Assembly: GCF_001679725.1 (NCBI RefSeq)
Contig: NZ_CP016282.1
Location: forward strand, 3,844,001 to 3,908,000
From: Cryobacterium arcticum
GTDB lineage: Bacteria > Actinomycetota > Actinomycetes > Actinomycetales > Microbacteriaceae
Direction of reading: 5' to 3'
DNA: 64,000 nt
The notes below the pieces were generated by a model. It made no database searches. It saw nothing but the letters and a program-made list of their open reading frames with translations, and had not been told where the DNA came from. How positions within the stretch are numbered: position 1 is the first letter of the stretch; every line of letters starts with the position of its first letter. This document shows, piece by piece, positions 8,266-17,453 of this stretch. The translations under genes and the position numbers were made by a program.

Positions 8266-11200
8266 ATGGCCCACAACCTCAGCGATCTGCAGATCGCGCG
8301 CCTCGTCGGGCCACAGGCGTACTCGCGCGGGGTGCGCTACGCCAAGGAGGGCCGGGTCGAGGATCAGGTCTGGCAGCTGGGCGGCAGCCGTCTGCTCGGC
8401 ACCGTGGGCGGCACGCAGGCGCGCCCCTACGACGTGGTGGTCACCTTCCAGCAGGACGCCAGCGGCACCGTCGTGCGCGCCTCCGGCACCTGCAGCTGTC
8501 CGATGGGCATCAACTGCAAACACGTCGTGGCCCTGCTCCTGGCCAGCCGATCCAGCGCCGCCGACCTCGCCCGCGCGCCGCGTGCGGCGGATTCCCAGCG
8601 AAGCGTCACGGCCGCGCCCGCGACCTGGCAGAGCGCCCTGGCCCCGCTCACCCGGGCCCCGGAGGCCGAACCCAGCACGGGCACCGCCCTCGCCCTGCAG
8701 TTCGAGCTGCTGCCCCCGCCCCGCGCCGCCCGGATCGCCGCCCCCGCCGTGTCGCTGGCCCGCCTGGGCGTGCGCCCGATGGTGCGCGGCAAGAAGGGCA
8801 AGTGGATCCGCGGCAACCTCACCTGGGACAACCTCGCCTACTCCCGCGGCATGCTCAACCGCACCCAGCTGCGCGTGCTCACGGCCCTGTTCGAGCTGTA
8901 CTCCTCCGGCCAGCGCTACCACGTGGTCACCGACCCCTGGCTGCACCTGGACGGCTTCGCCAACCGGGCGCTCTGGGGGTTGCTCGGCGAAGCGCGCGAG
9001 GCCGGCATCCCGTTCATCGGCACCACCTCGGCCCAGCACGCCGTGACGGTGTCGACGGAGGCCGCCGAACTCGCCCTCGACATCCGCCGCGACGACGACG
9101 GCCTCACCCTCTCCCCCACAGTCTCCCTTGACGGCCGCGTGCTCGACCGGGCCGCGCTCGGCTACATCGGCGACCCGGCGCACGGGCTGTTCACCTGGAC
9201 AACGCACGGCACCGAGGTGCGCCTCACCGTTGCGCCGCTCGCCCGCCAGCTCGGCCGGGACCTGCGGGTGCTCGCGTCGGCGCACGAACCCATCACCGTG
9301 CCGCCTGACGAAGAGAACGTCTTCCTGGCCGACTTCTACCCGTTCCTGCGCGGCCAGCTCACCCTCACCAGCACCGACGAGTCGTTCGACCTGCCCGACA
9401 CCGCCCGGCCGGTGCTGGCACTGTCGATCAGCGCCCAGGCGGATGCGCGCATCACGCTGCACTGGGACTGGCACTACACGGGCGGCCCCGGCGCCGCCGG
9501 CCCGGCCGTCGCGCCCCTGCGTGGACCGGCCACCGAGGACGCCCCGGCCGGCTACCGGGACACCGCCGACGAGGGCCGCATCCTGCATGCCCTGGACGGC
9601 ATATTTGCCGCGTACCCCGCACACCTGCCGTCGTTGTACGCCGCGAGCCCGGCCGACACCGCCGAAATGCCCGACCCCGCCGGCTCCCCCGGTATCCTCC
9701 GCGCCGACTCGACTCTCGACGGCGCGCGCATGATCGAGTTCCTCGACACCGTGCTTCCGGTGCTGGAGCAGGCCGACGACATCCTGGTGCAGTTCGTCGG
9801 TGATGCCCCGGAGTACCGGGAGGCCGCCGAGCCGCCCACGCTCACCTTCGCCACCACGGCGCGTGCCGAGAGCCGGGACTGGTTCGACCTGTCGGTACGG
9901 GTCACGGTCGACGGCGAAGACGTGCCCTTCGACGAGGTCTTCCGTGCCCTGGCCACCGGGCAGGAGCTGATGATCCTCGCCGACGGCACTTACTTCAGCC
10001 TGGACCGGCCCGAATTGCAACAGCTGCGCAACCTCATCGAGGAGGCCCGCGGCCTGCAGGACTCCCCCAACGACTCCCTGCGCATCAACCGCGCCCAGTC
10101 CGACCTCTGGGAGGAGCTGCAGGACCTCGGCAGCGCCGAGGCTGAAGCCGCCGCCTGGCGGGACACCCTCGCCGGACTCGCCGAGGGTGCCGAGATCGCG
10201 CACCGCGCGCTGCCCGGCGCGGTCAACGCCTCGCTGCGGCCGTACCAGCAGACCGGGTACGACTGGCTCGGCTTCCTCTTCGACACCGGCCTGGGCGGCG
10301 TGCTCGCCGACGACATGGGGCTCGGCAAGACCCTGCAGGCCATCGCCCTCATCGTCGACGCCCGGGAACGCCAGACCGACCGCAAACCGTTCCTCGTCGT
10401 GGCGCCCACCAGCGTTGTGCACAACTGGGCCACCGAGTGTGCCCGGTTCGCGCCCGGCCTCAACGTGGCGGCCATCACCGAGACCACGGCCAAACGGGGC
10501 GCCTCCCTCTCGCACGCCGTGGCCACGGCGGATGTCGTGATCACCTCGTACACGCTGTTCCGGCTCGACTTCGACGAGTACGACGCCGTGAGCTGGGCCG
10601 GGCTGCTGCTCGACGAGGCCCAGTTCGTGAAGAACCACAAGTCCCGCGCGCACCACTGCGCCAAGCGGTTGCAGGCCCCGTTCAAGCTCGCGATCACCGG
10701 CACGCCGCTGGAGAACAACCTGATGGAACTGTGGTCGCTGCTCTCGATCACCGCCCCGGGCCTGTTCCCCAGCGCCGCCCGGTTCGCCGAGTACTACCAG
10801 CGGCCCATCGAGACCCAGGCCGACGGCGACCGGCTCAGCCAGCTGCGCCGGCGCATCCGCCCGTTCATGCTGCGCCGCACCAAAGACCAGGTGGCCAGCG
10901 ACCTGCCGGCCAAGCAGGAACAGGTGCTGCAGCTCGAACTGCACCCGCGGCACCGGCGGGTCTACCAGACCCACCTGCAGCGGGAGCGCCAGAAGGTGCT
11001 CGGCCTGCTCGGCGACCTCAACCAGAACCGGTTCGAGATCTTCCGGTCGATCACCATGCTGCGCCAGCTCAGCCTGGATGCCTCGCTCTACGACGACAAA
11101 TACGCCGACATCCCCTCGAGCAAGCTGGATGTGCTCATGGAGCTTCTCGAAGACGTGGTCGCCGAGGGGCACCGTACCCTGATCTTCAGCCAGTTCACCG

Positions 11201-11628
11201 GCTACCTCGCCAAGGTGCGCGCCCGCCTCGACGGCGCCGGGGTGAGCTACTCCTACCTCGACGGGCGCACCCGCAACCGGGCGGCGGCCATCGACGGGTT
11301 CAAGAACGGCGACACCTCGGTGTTCCTGATCAGCCTCAAGGCCGGCGGGTTCGGCCTCAACCTCACCGAGGCCGACTACTGCATCCTGCTAGACCCCTGG
11401 TGGAACCCGGCCGCGGAGGCGCAGGCCGTGGACCGCGCGCACCGGATCGGGCAGACCAAGAACGTCATGGTGTACCGGCTGGTGGCCACCGACACCATCG
11501 AGGAGAAGGTGATGGCGCTCAAGGCCGTCAAGGCCAAACTCTTCGACAACGTGATGACCGACGGCGGCGGTGCCCAGGGCGCCGGCCAGGGGCTCACGGC
11601 GTCCGATATCCGCGAACTGCTCGAGTAA
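8266..11628 (+). CDS. SNF2-family DEAD/DEAH helicase with N-terminal SWIM zinc finger
   Basis: 1120 residues. A SWIM zinc finger lies near residues 75-90 (CSCPMGINCKHVVALLL, CxCx...CxH ligands). A bacterial SNF2 spacer domain follows to about 640. The ATPase core shows DDMGLGKTLQA (Walker A, ~681), LLLDEAQFVKN (DEAQ, ~782), ITGTPLENN (~808), LIFSQFTGYL (~971), GGFGLNLTEAD (~1030) and DRAHRIGQ (~1060). The full motif set implies an active double-stranded-DNA translocase of the HepA/RapA group, probably acting in transcription recycling or repair. The DUF1206 gene follows after three bases and is likely cotranscribed. Confidence 0.92.
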   Translation: MAHNLSDLQIARLVGPQAYSRGVRYAKEGRVEDQVWQLGGSRLLGTVGGTQARPYDVVVTFQQDASGTVVRASGTCSCPMGINCKHVVALLLASRSSAADLARAPRAADSQRSVTAAPATWQSALAPLTRAPEAEPSTGTALALQFELLPPPRAARIAAPAVSLARLGVRPMVRGKKGKWIRGNLTWDNLAYSRGMLNRTQLRVLTALFELYSSGQRYHVVTDPWLHLDGFANRALWGLLGEAREAGIPFIGTTSAQHAVTVSTEAAELALDIRRDDDGLTLSPTVSLDGRVLDRAALGYIGDPAHGLFTWTTHGTEVRLTVAPLARQLGRDLRVLASAHEPITVPPDEENVFLADFYPFLRGQLTLTSTDESFDLPDTARPVLALSISAQADARITLHWDWHYTGGPGAAGPAVAPLRGPATEDAPAGYRDTADEGRILHALDGIFAAYPAHLPSLYAASPADTAEMPDPAGSPGILRADSTLDGARMIEFLDTVLPVLEQADDILVQFVGDAPEYREAAEPPTLTFATTARAESRDWFDLSVRVTVDGEDVPFDEVFRALATGQELMILADGTYFSLDRPELQQLRNLIEEARGLQDSPNDSLRINRAQSDLWEELQDLGSAEAEAAAWRDTLAGLAEGAEIAHRALPGAVNASLRPYQQTGYDWLGFLFDTGLGGVLADDMGLGKTLQAIALIVDARERQTDRKPFLVVAPTSVVHNWATECARFAPGLNVAAITETTAKRGASLSHAVATADVVITSYTLFRLDFDEYDAVSWAGLLLDEAQFVKNHKSRAHHCAKRLQAPFKLAITGTPLENNLMELWSLLSITAPGLFPSAARFAEYYQRPIETQADGDRLSQLRRRIRPFMLRRTKDQVASDLPAKQEQVLQLELHPRHRRVYQTHLQRERQKVLGLLGDLNQNRFEIFRSITMLRQLSLDASLYDDKYADIPSSKLDVLMELLEDVVAEGHRTLIFSQFTGYLAKVRARLDGAGVSYSYLDGRTRNRAAAIDGFKNGDTSVFLISLKAGGFGLNLTEADYCILLDPWWNPAAEAQAVDRAHRIGQTKNVMVYRLVATDTIEEKVMALKAVKAKLFDNVMTDGGGAQGAGQGLTASDIRELLE

Positions 11629-11631
11629 CCG

Positions 11632-12480
11632 ATGACCGACCTGTCCGCCGAACCGGCGGCGGACCGGGCCGACGAGGCCCGCGAGCGCTTGAAGCAGGCC
11701 GCTCAGCGCGCCCACCGCAACCGGTCGGTGCGCGCCTCCGCTCGGCTCGGCCTGTTGGCCAACGGCCTGGTGCACGCCCTCATCGGCGGCACCGCGCTGG
11801 GGGTCGCGAACGGCGGCACCGGCGAGGCCGACCAGCTCGGCGCCCTCACGGCCATCTCCACGGGGCCCGGCGGCATCGTGGTGCTCTGGCTGTCCACCAT
11901 CGCCCTGTGGGGCCTGGCGCTCTGGCAGGGCACCAATGCCGCGTTCAGCGTGGCGCCCAACCGGCGGGTCCTGGTGTTCCGCCGCTCTCTCAACGTGGGC
12001 AAGGCGCTGGGCTTCGCGCTGCTCGGTCTGGTGACGTTCGCCGTTGCGCTCGGCGCGCGCTCCGGGGGCAGCGAGGTGGTGCGGGAGGCCGACGCCGCCA
12101 TCGTCGAGAGCCCCGTGGGCCTGTTCCTGCTGCTCGTGGTGGGCGTCACGGTGGGCATCATCGGCGGCGGGCTGGTCTGGCGCGGGGTGCGGCGCAACTT
12201 CCGCGAGGAGCTGCGCTACCTCTGGGGTCCGACCAAGGTCGTGGTGCTCACCCTCGGCGTCTTCGGCCACGTCGCCAAGGGCCTGGCGTTCCTCGTCACC
12301 GGCGCCCTGCTGGTGGCCGCGGCCGTGTTCGCCGACTCCCGCTGGGTGGGCGGGCTCGACGCCGGGTTGCGCTACCTGCTCACCCTGCAGTCCGGGCCGG
12401 TGCTGCTGAACGTGGTGGCTGCCGGCCTCATCGCCTTCGGCCTCTATCTGGTGGCCCGGGCGGCGTTCCTCCGGCACTGA
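11632..12480 (+). CDS. DUF1206 domain integral membrane protein
   Basis: 282 residues. After a cytoplasmic charged N-terminus (~1-35), three repeats of two membrane helices each can be seen: (ASARLGLLANGLVHALIGGTAL...), (LNVGKALGFALLGLVTFAVAL...) and (VVVLTLGVFGHVAKGLAFL...). Each has a Gly/Ala-rich first helix and a hydrophobic second helix. Three such repeats define DUF1206. No function is established for the family. It starts three bases after the SNF2 helicase stop. Confidence 0.88.
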   Translation: MTDLSAEPAADRADEARERLKQAAQRAHRNRSVRASARLGLLANGLVHALIGGTALGVANGGTGEADQLGALTAISTGPGGIVVLWLSTIALWGLALWQGTNAAFSVAPNRRVLVFRRSLNVGKALGFALLGLVTFAVALGARSGGSEVVREADAAIVESPVGLFLLLVVGVTVGIIGGGLVWRGVRRNFREELRYLWGPTKVVVLTLGVFGHVAKGLAFLVTGALLVAAAVFADSRWVGGLDAGLRYLLTLQSGPVLLNVVAAGLIAFGLYLVARAAFLRH

Positions 12481-12600
12481 CGCGTGCCGCGCTGAGCCCT
12501 GCCGCATCGCCCCGGCATCCGCTATCTGTTCAGCATGGGCAAGGCTGGGAGTTGGATGCGGACCGGGTCATCTGCTTCAATTTCGAAGTACTCTGTGGGC

Positions 12601-13101
12601 ATGAACATTCGCGAGATCCCGCTCACCGCCGCCGACGGCTCCACCACGTCGCTGGCCGCGTACGCCGACAAGGTGGTGCTCGTCGTCAACGTGGCCTCCC
12701 GTTGCGGCCTCACCCCGCAGTACGAGACCCTCGAGCAGTTGCAGCGCACCTACGCCGACCAGGGCTTCACCGTCCTCGGCTTCCCGTGTAACCAGTTCGG
12801 CCTCGGTGAGACCGGCAGCGCCGAGAAGATCGAGGCGTTCTGCTCCACCACCTACGGCGTGACCTTCCCGCTGATGGAGAAGACGAAGGTGAACGGCGGC
12901 TCGCAGCATCCGCTCTACGCCGAGCTGACCCAGACGCCGGATGGCGCGGGCAAGGCCGGCAAGGTGAAGTGGAACTTCGAGAAGTTCGTGATCTCGCCCT
13001 CGGGTGACGTGCACCGCTTCCGCCCGACCACCCTCCCCGACTCCCCCGAGGTCATCGCCGCGATCGAGTCCGGCCTGGCCGAGCTGAAACCGGCCGCGTA
13101 A
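12601..13101 (+). CDS. Glutathione peroxidase family thiol peroxidase
   Basis: 166 residues from the ATG at 12601; upstream in-frame codons lack family character. The peroxidatic residue is Cys35 in NVASRCGLTPQY, encoded by TGC rather than TGA, so it is a non-seleno enzyme. The Gln/Trp/Asn partners are in the FPCNQFGLGE block (~62) and KVKWNFEKFVIS (~122). Actinobacterial members usually draw electrons from thioredoxin or mycothiol systems rather than glutathione (family knowledge). It reduces hydrogen and organic peroxides in the cytosol. Confidence 0.9.
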   Translation: MNIREIPLTAADGSTTSLAAYADKVVLVVNVASRCGLTPQYETLEQLQRTYADQGFTVLGFPCNQFGLGETGSAEKIEAFCSTTYGVTFPLMEKTKVNGGSQHPLYAELTQTPDGAGKAGKVKWNFEKFVISPSGDVHRFRPTTLPDSPEVIAAIESGLAELKPAA

Positions 13102-13144
13102 CCCGCGCCCGGTCCGCCGTTCCCGGCCTGGCTGCTCCCCCCAA

Positions 13145-13182
13145 CGGACATCTGCACCCGGCACACCGGGCGCAGAAGTCCG
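13145..13182. terminator. Bidirectional hairpin terminator
   Basis: CGGAC-A-TCTGCACCCGG pairs with CCGGGCGCAGA-A-GTCCG across a CACA loop, giving a 16-pair stem broken by one A/A mismatch and one G/T wobble. It lies between the convergent peroxidase and cupin genes and lacks a long T tract on either side, as is common in actinobacteria. Confidence 0.75.
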
Positions 13183-13201
13183 ATCGGGCACCAGTTGGCG
13201 C

Positions 13202-13579
13202 TCAGCTGCTGCTCGGCACCCCGTAGTCGGCCGCGCTGTGCACCTCGATGGCGACGTACGGTTCGTCGCCGAGCACCCGGGCGTTGTGCCCGGGCGGGAT
13301 CACGTAGGAGTCCCCGCTGCTGATGGTGGCCGTCGTGCCGTCGTCGAGCATCGTCTCCAACGCCCCGGAAACGCAGTAGCCCACGTGCAGCAGCTGACAG
13401 GAGTCGGTGTTCACCACCGGCTTGATGTCATCCGCCCAGGTCCAGCCCGGCTGCATGGTCATGCGGCCGATCGAGTACTCGCCCAGGTGGTTGAGCTCCA
13501 GCAGGGTCTTCTCGGGCGCGCGGCGCTCGTCCGGCTTGTCGTGCGACTTGACCTGCAGGGTGTGCGTGATGGTGGACAT
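13202..13579 (-). CDS. Cupin-domain protein
   Basis: 125 residues from the ATG at 13579, with GGGAGGA seven bases upstream. The centre holds a cupin barrel: LLHVGYCVSGALETMLDDG (~65-83) and GDSYVIPPGHNARVLGDEPYVAIEVHS (~90-116), with only part of the classical metal-binding His/Glu set. The N-terminus (LQVKSHDKPDERR) is polar. It could be a small dioxygenase-like or ligand-binding protein; the substrate is unknown. It is transcribed toward the peroxidase gene and is not clearly in an operon with the secreted-protein gene 167 bases upstream. Confidence 0.8.
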   Translation of the reverse strand: MSTITHTLQVKSHDKPDERRAPEKTLLELNHLGEYSIGRMTMQPGWTWADDIKPVVNTDSCQLLHVGYCVSGALETMLDDGTTATISSGDSYVIPPGHNARVLGDEPYVAIEVHSAADYGVPSSS

Positions 13580-13746
13580 GGTGTCCTCCCCAACTCTGGC
13601 GGGCCTGGTGAGGGGCCGGAGGCGCGGCCCACCGTGACGCTGCCGGCCTCTGACCGAGCCAGCGTAATCCCGGCGGATGCGTGGGGAAAGGCCCCCGGCG
13701 GGACCGGTTCCGGCCGCGCCGGCGAGGTCGTCCTCCCCGGCGAGCG

Positions 13747-14457
13747 CTACCCGGCGAGGGGGATGATCCGGCCGGTGCCCGTGGCGATCTCGATGTCGAA
13801 GCCGGGGTAGAGCCCGGGCCGGATCGCGTCGGTCAACGCCGTGAGGGCGGCCTTGCTGAGTGCCGGGTGCTCGCCGCCGTCTGCGGTCTCCGGGTAGAGC
13901 TCGACCTCTACCGTCACGGTGAACGGGTTCGCGCTCACGCTGAACGTCTGGCCCTCGGGCACGGCCTTCTGCACCAGGGCGGACACCCGGCTGACCTGCG
14001 GCTGGATGTCGGTCTCGGTGAAGCCGACGTTCTCGTGCAGGTCGTAGGGGTCGCCGACAGCGTCGAGGGTGGCGAGCGCCTCCGCCGGGGCGTCGAACTT
14101 GAAGCCCACCCCGAATCCGTCGTCGGTCATATAGCCGTAGGCGAAGTCGTCGGGGTAGGCCTCCTGCACGAGCGCCATCGCGCTCCCTCTGGGACCTTGG
14201 CCGGCGAAAAGAGCCTCCTCCTCTTCCTCGGTCAGCGCGTCCCAGTCGACCGGCGCGCGGGTCGGCTCGGGGATCGGCGTGGCCGAGATCACCGGGGTCG
14301 CCGTCGCGGCCGCCGCCGCCGGGGTGTCTTCGGCCTCGGCCAGCAGCGGTGGCACGGCGAACGCCGCGCCCACCGCCACGGCCAGGGTGATCGCCCCGGT
14401 CACGATCAGTCTTTTTCGCGCGCTGCCACTGCCACTGCCGGTCATCCGAGCCCCCAT
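13747..14457 (-). CDS. Secreted or membrane-anchored protein of unknown function
   Basis: 236 residues, not recognised. The N-terminus has a basic stretch (SARKRLIVTG) followed by a hydrophobic segment (~18-40), which could be a signal peptide or a single anchor. A Pro/Ala/Thr-rich linker (~45-70) comes next. The soluble part contains an acidic LTEEEEEALFAG block and alternating beta-like segments ending in GTGRIIPLAG. The codon usage matches neighbours, and the linker-plus-domain layout is typical of exported actinobacterial proteins. Confidence 0.65.
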   Translation of the reverse strand: MGARMTGSGSGSARKRLIVTGAITLAVAVGAAFAVPPLLAEAEDTPAAAAATATPVISATPIPEPTRAPVDWDALTEEEEEALFAGQGPRGSAMALVQEAYPDDFAYGYMTDDGFGVGFKFDAPAEALATLDAVGDPYDLHENVGFTETDIQPQVSRVSALVQKAVPEGQTFSVSANPFTVTVEVELYPETADGGEHPALSKAALTALTDAIRPGLYPGFDIEIATGTGRIIPLAG

Positions 14458-14532
14458 CGTTTGCTGCCGAGGCTAGCCGAGATGCGGCGGAGGGCGCTGG
14501 CCCCCGTTCGCTCCGTGGCGGCAGGCCGCGCC

Positions 14533-15840
14533 TTAGAAGGCCAGTAGGTTGTCCTTGAGGGTGGCGTGCGTGTATTCGGTGCGGGCCAGGCCGCGGCGCT
14601 GCAGTTCGGGCACCAGGCCGTCCACGATCTCGGCCACGGCCTGGCGGCTGAGCGCACCGGAGATCAGGAAGCCGTCGCCGCCGACCTGCTCCATGGCATC
14701 CTGCATCTGCTGCGCCACGGTGGCCGGGGTGCCCACGAACGGCACCGCGTTCAGGCTCGGCATCGAGGCGAGCTCGCGCAGGGTCTTGGTGCCGGCGTCG
14801 CCGCCCTTGCGGAGGAACGCCTCGAGGGTGGTGCGGTGGCCGTTGGTGGTGATCTCGGGCACCGGCGCATCCAGGTCGAACTGGGTGAAGTCCACGTTGG
14901 TCAACGCGCTCAGATGGGCGAGGGCCACGTCCATGCCCTCGGGGGTCATCACGGCCCGGCGGGCGGCCTTGGCCTGGGCGAGTTCGTCGGTCTCGTCGAG
15001 CACCGGGCTCACCACAAAGAGCACCTTGCAGTCGTCGGGGTTGCGGCCGGCCTCCACCATGCGGGCACGGATGTCGTCCCGGTAGGCCTTCATCTCTGAC
15101 ACCCCGGTGGCGGAGCAGATGATGGTGTTGGCGTGCTTGGCCGCGAACGCACGGCCGCGGGGGCTGCCACCGGCCTGGCACAGGGTGGGCTGGCCCTGCG
15201 GGCCGGGCATCATGTTGAGCGGGCCGCGCACCTTGTAGTACTTCCCGTCGTGGTCGATCGGGTGAACCTTGGTGTGATCGGCGAAGACGCCGGTCTCGCG
15301 GTCGCGCACCAAGGCGCCCGGGTCCCACGAGTTCCACAGGCCCTTGACGACCTCCACGTACTCGTCGGCCATCTCGTAACGTTCGTCGTGCTCGTAGTGC
15401 AGGTCGAGGCCGAAGTTCTGGGCGGCGCGGTCCTCGCTGGAGGTCACCACGTTCCAGCCGATTCGCCCGTGCGTGAGGTTGTCGAGGGTGGCGTACATCC
15501 GTGCGGTGATGAACGGCGGGTAGAAGCTCGTGGAGGCCGTGGCGATCAGGCCGATGTGCTTGGTGTGCTCGCCCAGCTTGGCCATCAGCGGCAGCGGGTC
15601 CTGCTTGGGGGCGTACATGTTGTACTTCAGGTCGGTCGCCATCGAGCCGCCGTGCACATCGGACACCATGAGCGAGTCCTCGAACATGACGAAGTCGAAC
15701 TTGCCGCGCTCCATCATCTTCACGATGTCGACGTAGAACTCACCGTCGATCCAGCTCTCGTCGTTGTTGCCGTCGAACTGGCCGAGCCAGGACGGGGAGG
15801 AGAAGTTGAGGAACCAGCCTAGGTGGAATTTGTTTGCCAT
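14533..15840 (-). CDS. NtaA/SnaA/DszA-family FMN-dependent monooxygenase (copy 1 of 5)
   Basis: 435 residues, the normal size for this branch of the bacterial luciferase superfamily. It begins FHLGWFLNF, followed by FVMFEDS (~50), FYPPFITARM (~105), GWNVVTSSEDRAAQNFG (~130), KVRGPLNMMPGPQGQPTLCQ (~205-225) and GGDGFLISG near 395. Known members (nitrilotriacetate, EDTA, dibenzothiophene sulfone and pristinamycin enzymes) use reduced FMN from a separate reductase to oxidise and cleave C-N or C-S bonds. The real substrate is unknown. It is divergent from a NodB-type deacetylase and shares its upstream elements. It is the most divergent of the five copies in the N-terminal loop. Confidence 0.88.
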   Translation of the reverse strand: MANKFHLGWFLNFSSPSWLGQFDGNNDESWIDGEFYVDIVKMMERGKFDFVMFEDSLMVSDVHGGSMATDLKYNMYAPKQDPLPLMAKLGEHTKHIGLIATASTSFYPPFITARMYATLDNLTHGRIGWNVVTSSEDRAAQNFGLDLHYEHDERYEMADEYVEVVKGLWNSWDPGALVRDRETGVFADHTKVHPIDHDGKYYKVRGPLNMMPGPQGQPTLCQAGGSPRGRAFAAKHANTIICSATGVSEMKAYRDDIRARMVEAGRNPDDCKVLFVVSPVLDETDELAQAKAARRAVMTPEGMDVALAHLSALTNVDFTQFDLDAPVPEITTNGHRTTLEAFLRKGGDAGTKTLRELASMPSLNAVPFVGTPATVAQQMQDAMEQVGGDGFLISGALSRQAVAEIVDGLVPELQRRGLARTEYTHATLKDNLLAF

Positions 15841-15857
15841 GCCCAGAGGCTAGGAAC

Positions 15858-15919
15858 GGCGCATTTCACCGGGGTGGCCTCGAGGCACCTGCGTGATTAC
15901 GCATGGGTGGCGCAATACG
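15858..15919. promoter_or_regulatory. Cluster of candidate operator elements between monooxygenase and deacetylase genes
   Basis: Three related elements are visible: GGCGCATTTC (15858-15867; GAAATGCGCC on the other strand), the palindromic GCGTGATTACGC (15891-15902) and GGCGCAATACG (15909-15919). Similar words occur upstream of the other monooxygenase units and of the GntR gene, so a shared regulator is inferred. Confidence 0.5.
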
Positions 15920-15971
15920 GGGGCAACACACCTTCGATCCGTCGAAACAGGGGCCGCCTAACGTGTCGGTC

Positions 15972-16610
15972 ATGACAGACACCGGCGCGCCCCGCCCACA
16001 CACCACCAACCTGTACTCCTTCGATCCGGCCGCCCGCACGGTGGCGTGGACCATCGACGACGGCACCAACGCCGAGTCGATCCGCCGGCTGGCGCTGTTC
16101 GCCGCGGCGACGGGGGTGCGCATGACCCTGTTCCCCTGCGGCAGCTACCCGGGCTGGGCGGAGCACGCGGCACTGTGGCGGCCGCTCGTGGCCTCGGGCC
16201 AGGTGCAGGTGGGCAACCACACCTGGTCGCACCGGGAGCTCACCACCCTCACCGACGAGGAGATCATCGAGGAACTCACGCTGAACGAGGAGTTCTTCCT
16301 CGAGCACTACGGCGTCAGTACCAAGCCTTACTTCCGGCCGCCGAACGGCTCCCGCGACGAGCGCACGGATGCCGTGGCCGAGCGGGCCGGCTACTCGGTG
16401 CAGGCCATGTGGAGCGGCCTGCTCACCGAGGGGCCCGACCGCACGGCGGAGGAGCTCATCGAGTCGGCCGGCCGGGAGTTCCGGGCCGGCGCCATCGTGA
16501 TCGGGCACGTGAACTTCGACGCCGTGCAGGATGCCCTGCCCGCGCTGATGGATGCCATCACGACGGCGGGCCTCACCCCGGTGACCCTGCGCGACGTCTT
16601 CGCCGCCTGA
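15972..16610 (+). CDS. NodB-type polysaccharide deacetylase family hydrolase
   Basis: 212 residues from the ATG at 15972; a GTG nine bases earlier is an alternative. The NodB core is present: TIDDGTNAE (~26, the Asp-Asp metal/catalytic pair), NHTWSHRE (~78, HxxxH metal ligands), FRPPNGSRDE (~122) and IVIGHVNFD near 178. There is no signal peptide, so it acts in the cytosol. This argues against wall deacetylation and for an amidase or deacylase role on a small molecule, like PuuE-type or imidase members (inference). Its promoter region is shared with monooxygenase copy 1. Confidence 0.82.
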   Translation: MTDTGAPRPHTTNLYSFDPAARTVAWTIDDGTNAESIRRLALFAAATGVRMTLFPCGSYPGWAEHAALWRPLVASGQVQVGNHTWSHRELTTLTDEEIIEELTLNEEFFLEHYGVSTKPYFRPPNGSRDERTDAVAERAGYSVQAMWSGLLTEGPDRTAEELIESAGREFRAGAIVIGHVNFDAVQDALPALMDAITTAGLTPVTLRDVFAA

Positions 16611-16651
16611 CCAGCGCGCGACGCACCCCCTCCGCCGGTCGAGCCCTTTCG

Positions 16652-17400
16652 CTGGTCGAGCCCGTCGAGACCCGGCGAGACGACCCACGGATGCCGCGGC
16701 AGCGACACACACGCCCCTCACGGGGTCTCGACAAGCTCGACCAACGAGACGGGGACGACCGCAGACCACGTCACGAGGTCTCGACCGACAAGACCGGCAC
16801 AACCACACCGCTGGTCGAGCCTGTCGAGACCCGGCGAGACGACCTACGGATGCCGCAGCAGCGACACACACGCCCCTCACGGGGTCTCGACAAGCTCGAC
16901 CAACGAGACGGGGACGACCGCAGACCACGTCACGAGGTCTCGACCGACAAGACCGGCACAACCACACCGCTGGTCGAGCCTGTCGAGACCCGGCGAGACG
17001 ACCTACGGATGCCGCAGCAGCGACACACACGCACCTCACGGGGTCTCGACAAGCTCGACCGACGAGACGGGAACGACCGCAGACCACGTCACGAGGTCTC
17101 GACCGACAAGACCGGCGCAACCACACCGCTGGTCGAGCCCGTCGAGACCCCGCGAGACGACCTACGGATGCCGCGGCAGCGACACACACGCACCTCACGA
17201 GGTCTCGACAAGCTCGACCGACGAGACGGGAACGACCGCAGACCACGTCACGAGGTCTCGACCGACAAGACCGGCACAACCACACCGCTGGTCGAGCCTG
17301 TCGAGAACCGGCGAGACGACCTACGGATGCCGCGGCAGCGACACACACGCCCACACACACGTCACGGGGTCTCGACGAGCTCGACCGACGAGATGGGAAC
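16652..17400. repeat. 159-bp tandem repeat array built from palindromic elements
   Basis: The word CTGGTCGAGCC(T/C)GTCGAGA recurs at 16652, 16811, 16970, 17129 and 17288, an exact 159-base period, with the last unit incomplete. Each unit carries one CTGGTCGAGC element, a TACGGATGCCGC segment, ACACACACGC, a GGTCTCGACAAGCTCGACC element and a GGTCTCGACCGACAAGACC segment. Copies differ by scattered point changes. Because 159 is a multiple of three, long spurious frames run through both strands. It fills the gap between convergent genes. Confidence 0.93.
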
Positions 17401-17453
17401 GAACGCAGACCGGGTCACGAACCAGCCAGGTGGGACATGTCGGACTTTCCGGG

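Noticed and set aside
8248..11172. 974-codon minus-strand frame
   Set aside because: It is antisense to the SWIM-SNF2 helicase, which has a complete motif set.
12502..12556. GGCATCC...GGATGCG inverted words as a terminator after the DUF1206 gene
   Set aside because: The arms are short with a loop of about 35 bases, and both are copies of the genome-wide GGATGC word.
12601..13101. Selenocysteine-type glutathione peroxidase
   Set aside because: The peroxidatic codon is TGC (Cys), with no in-frame TGA.
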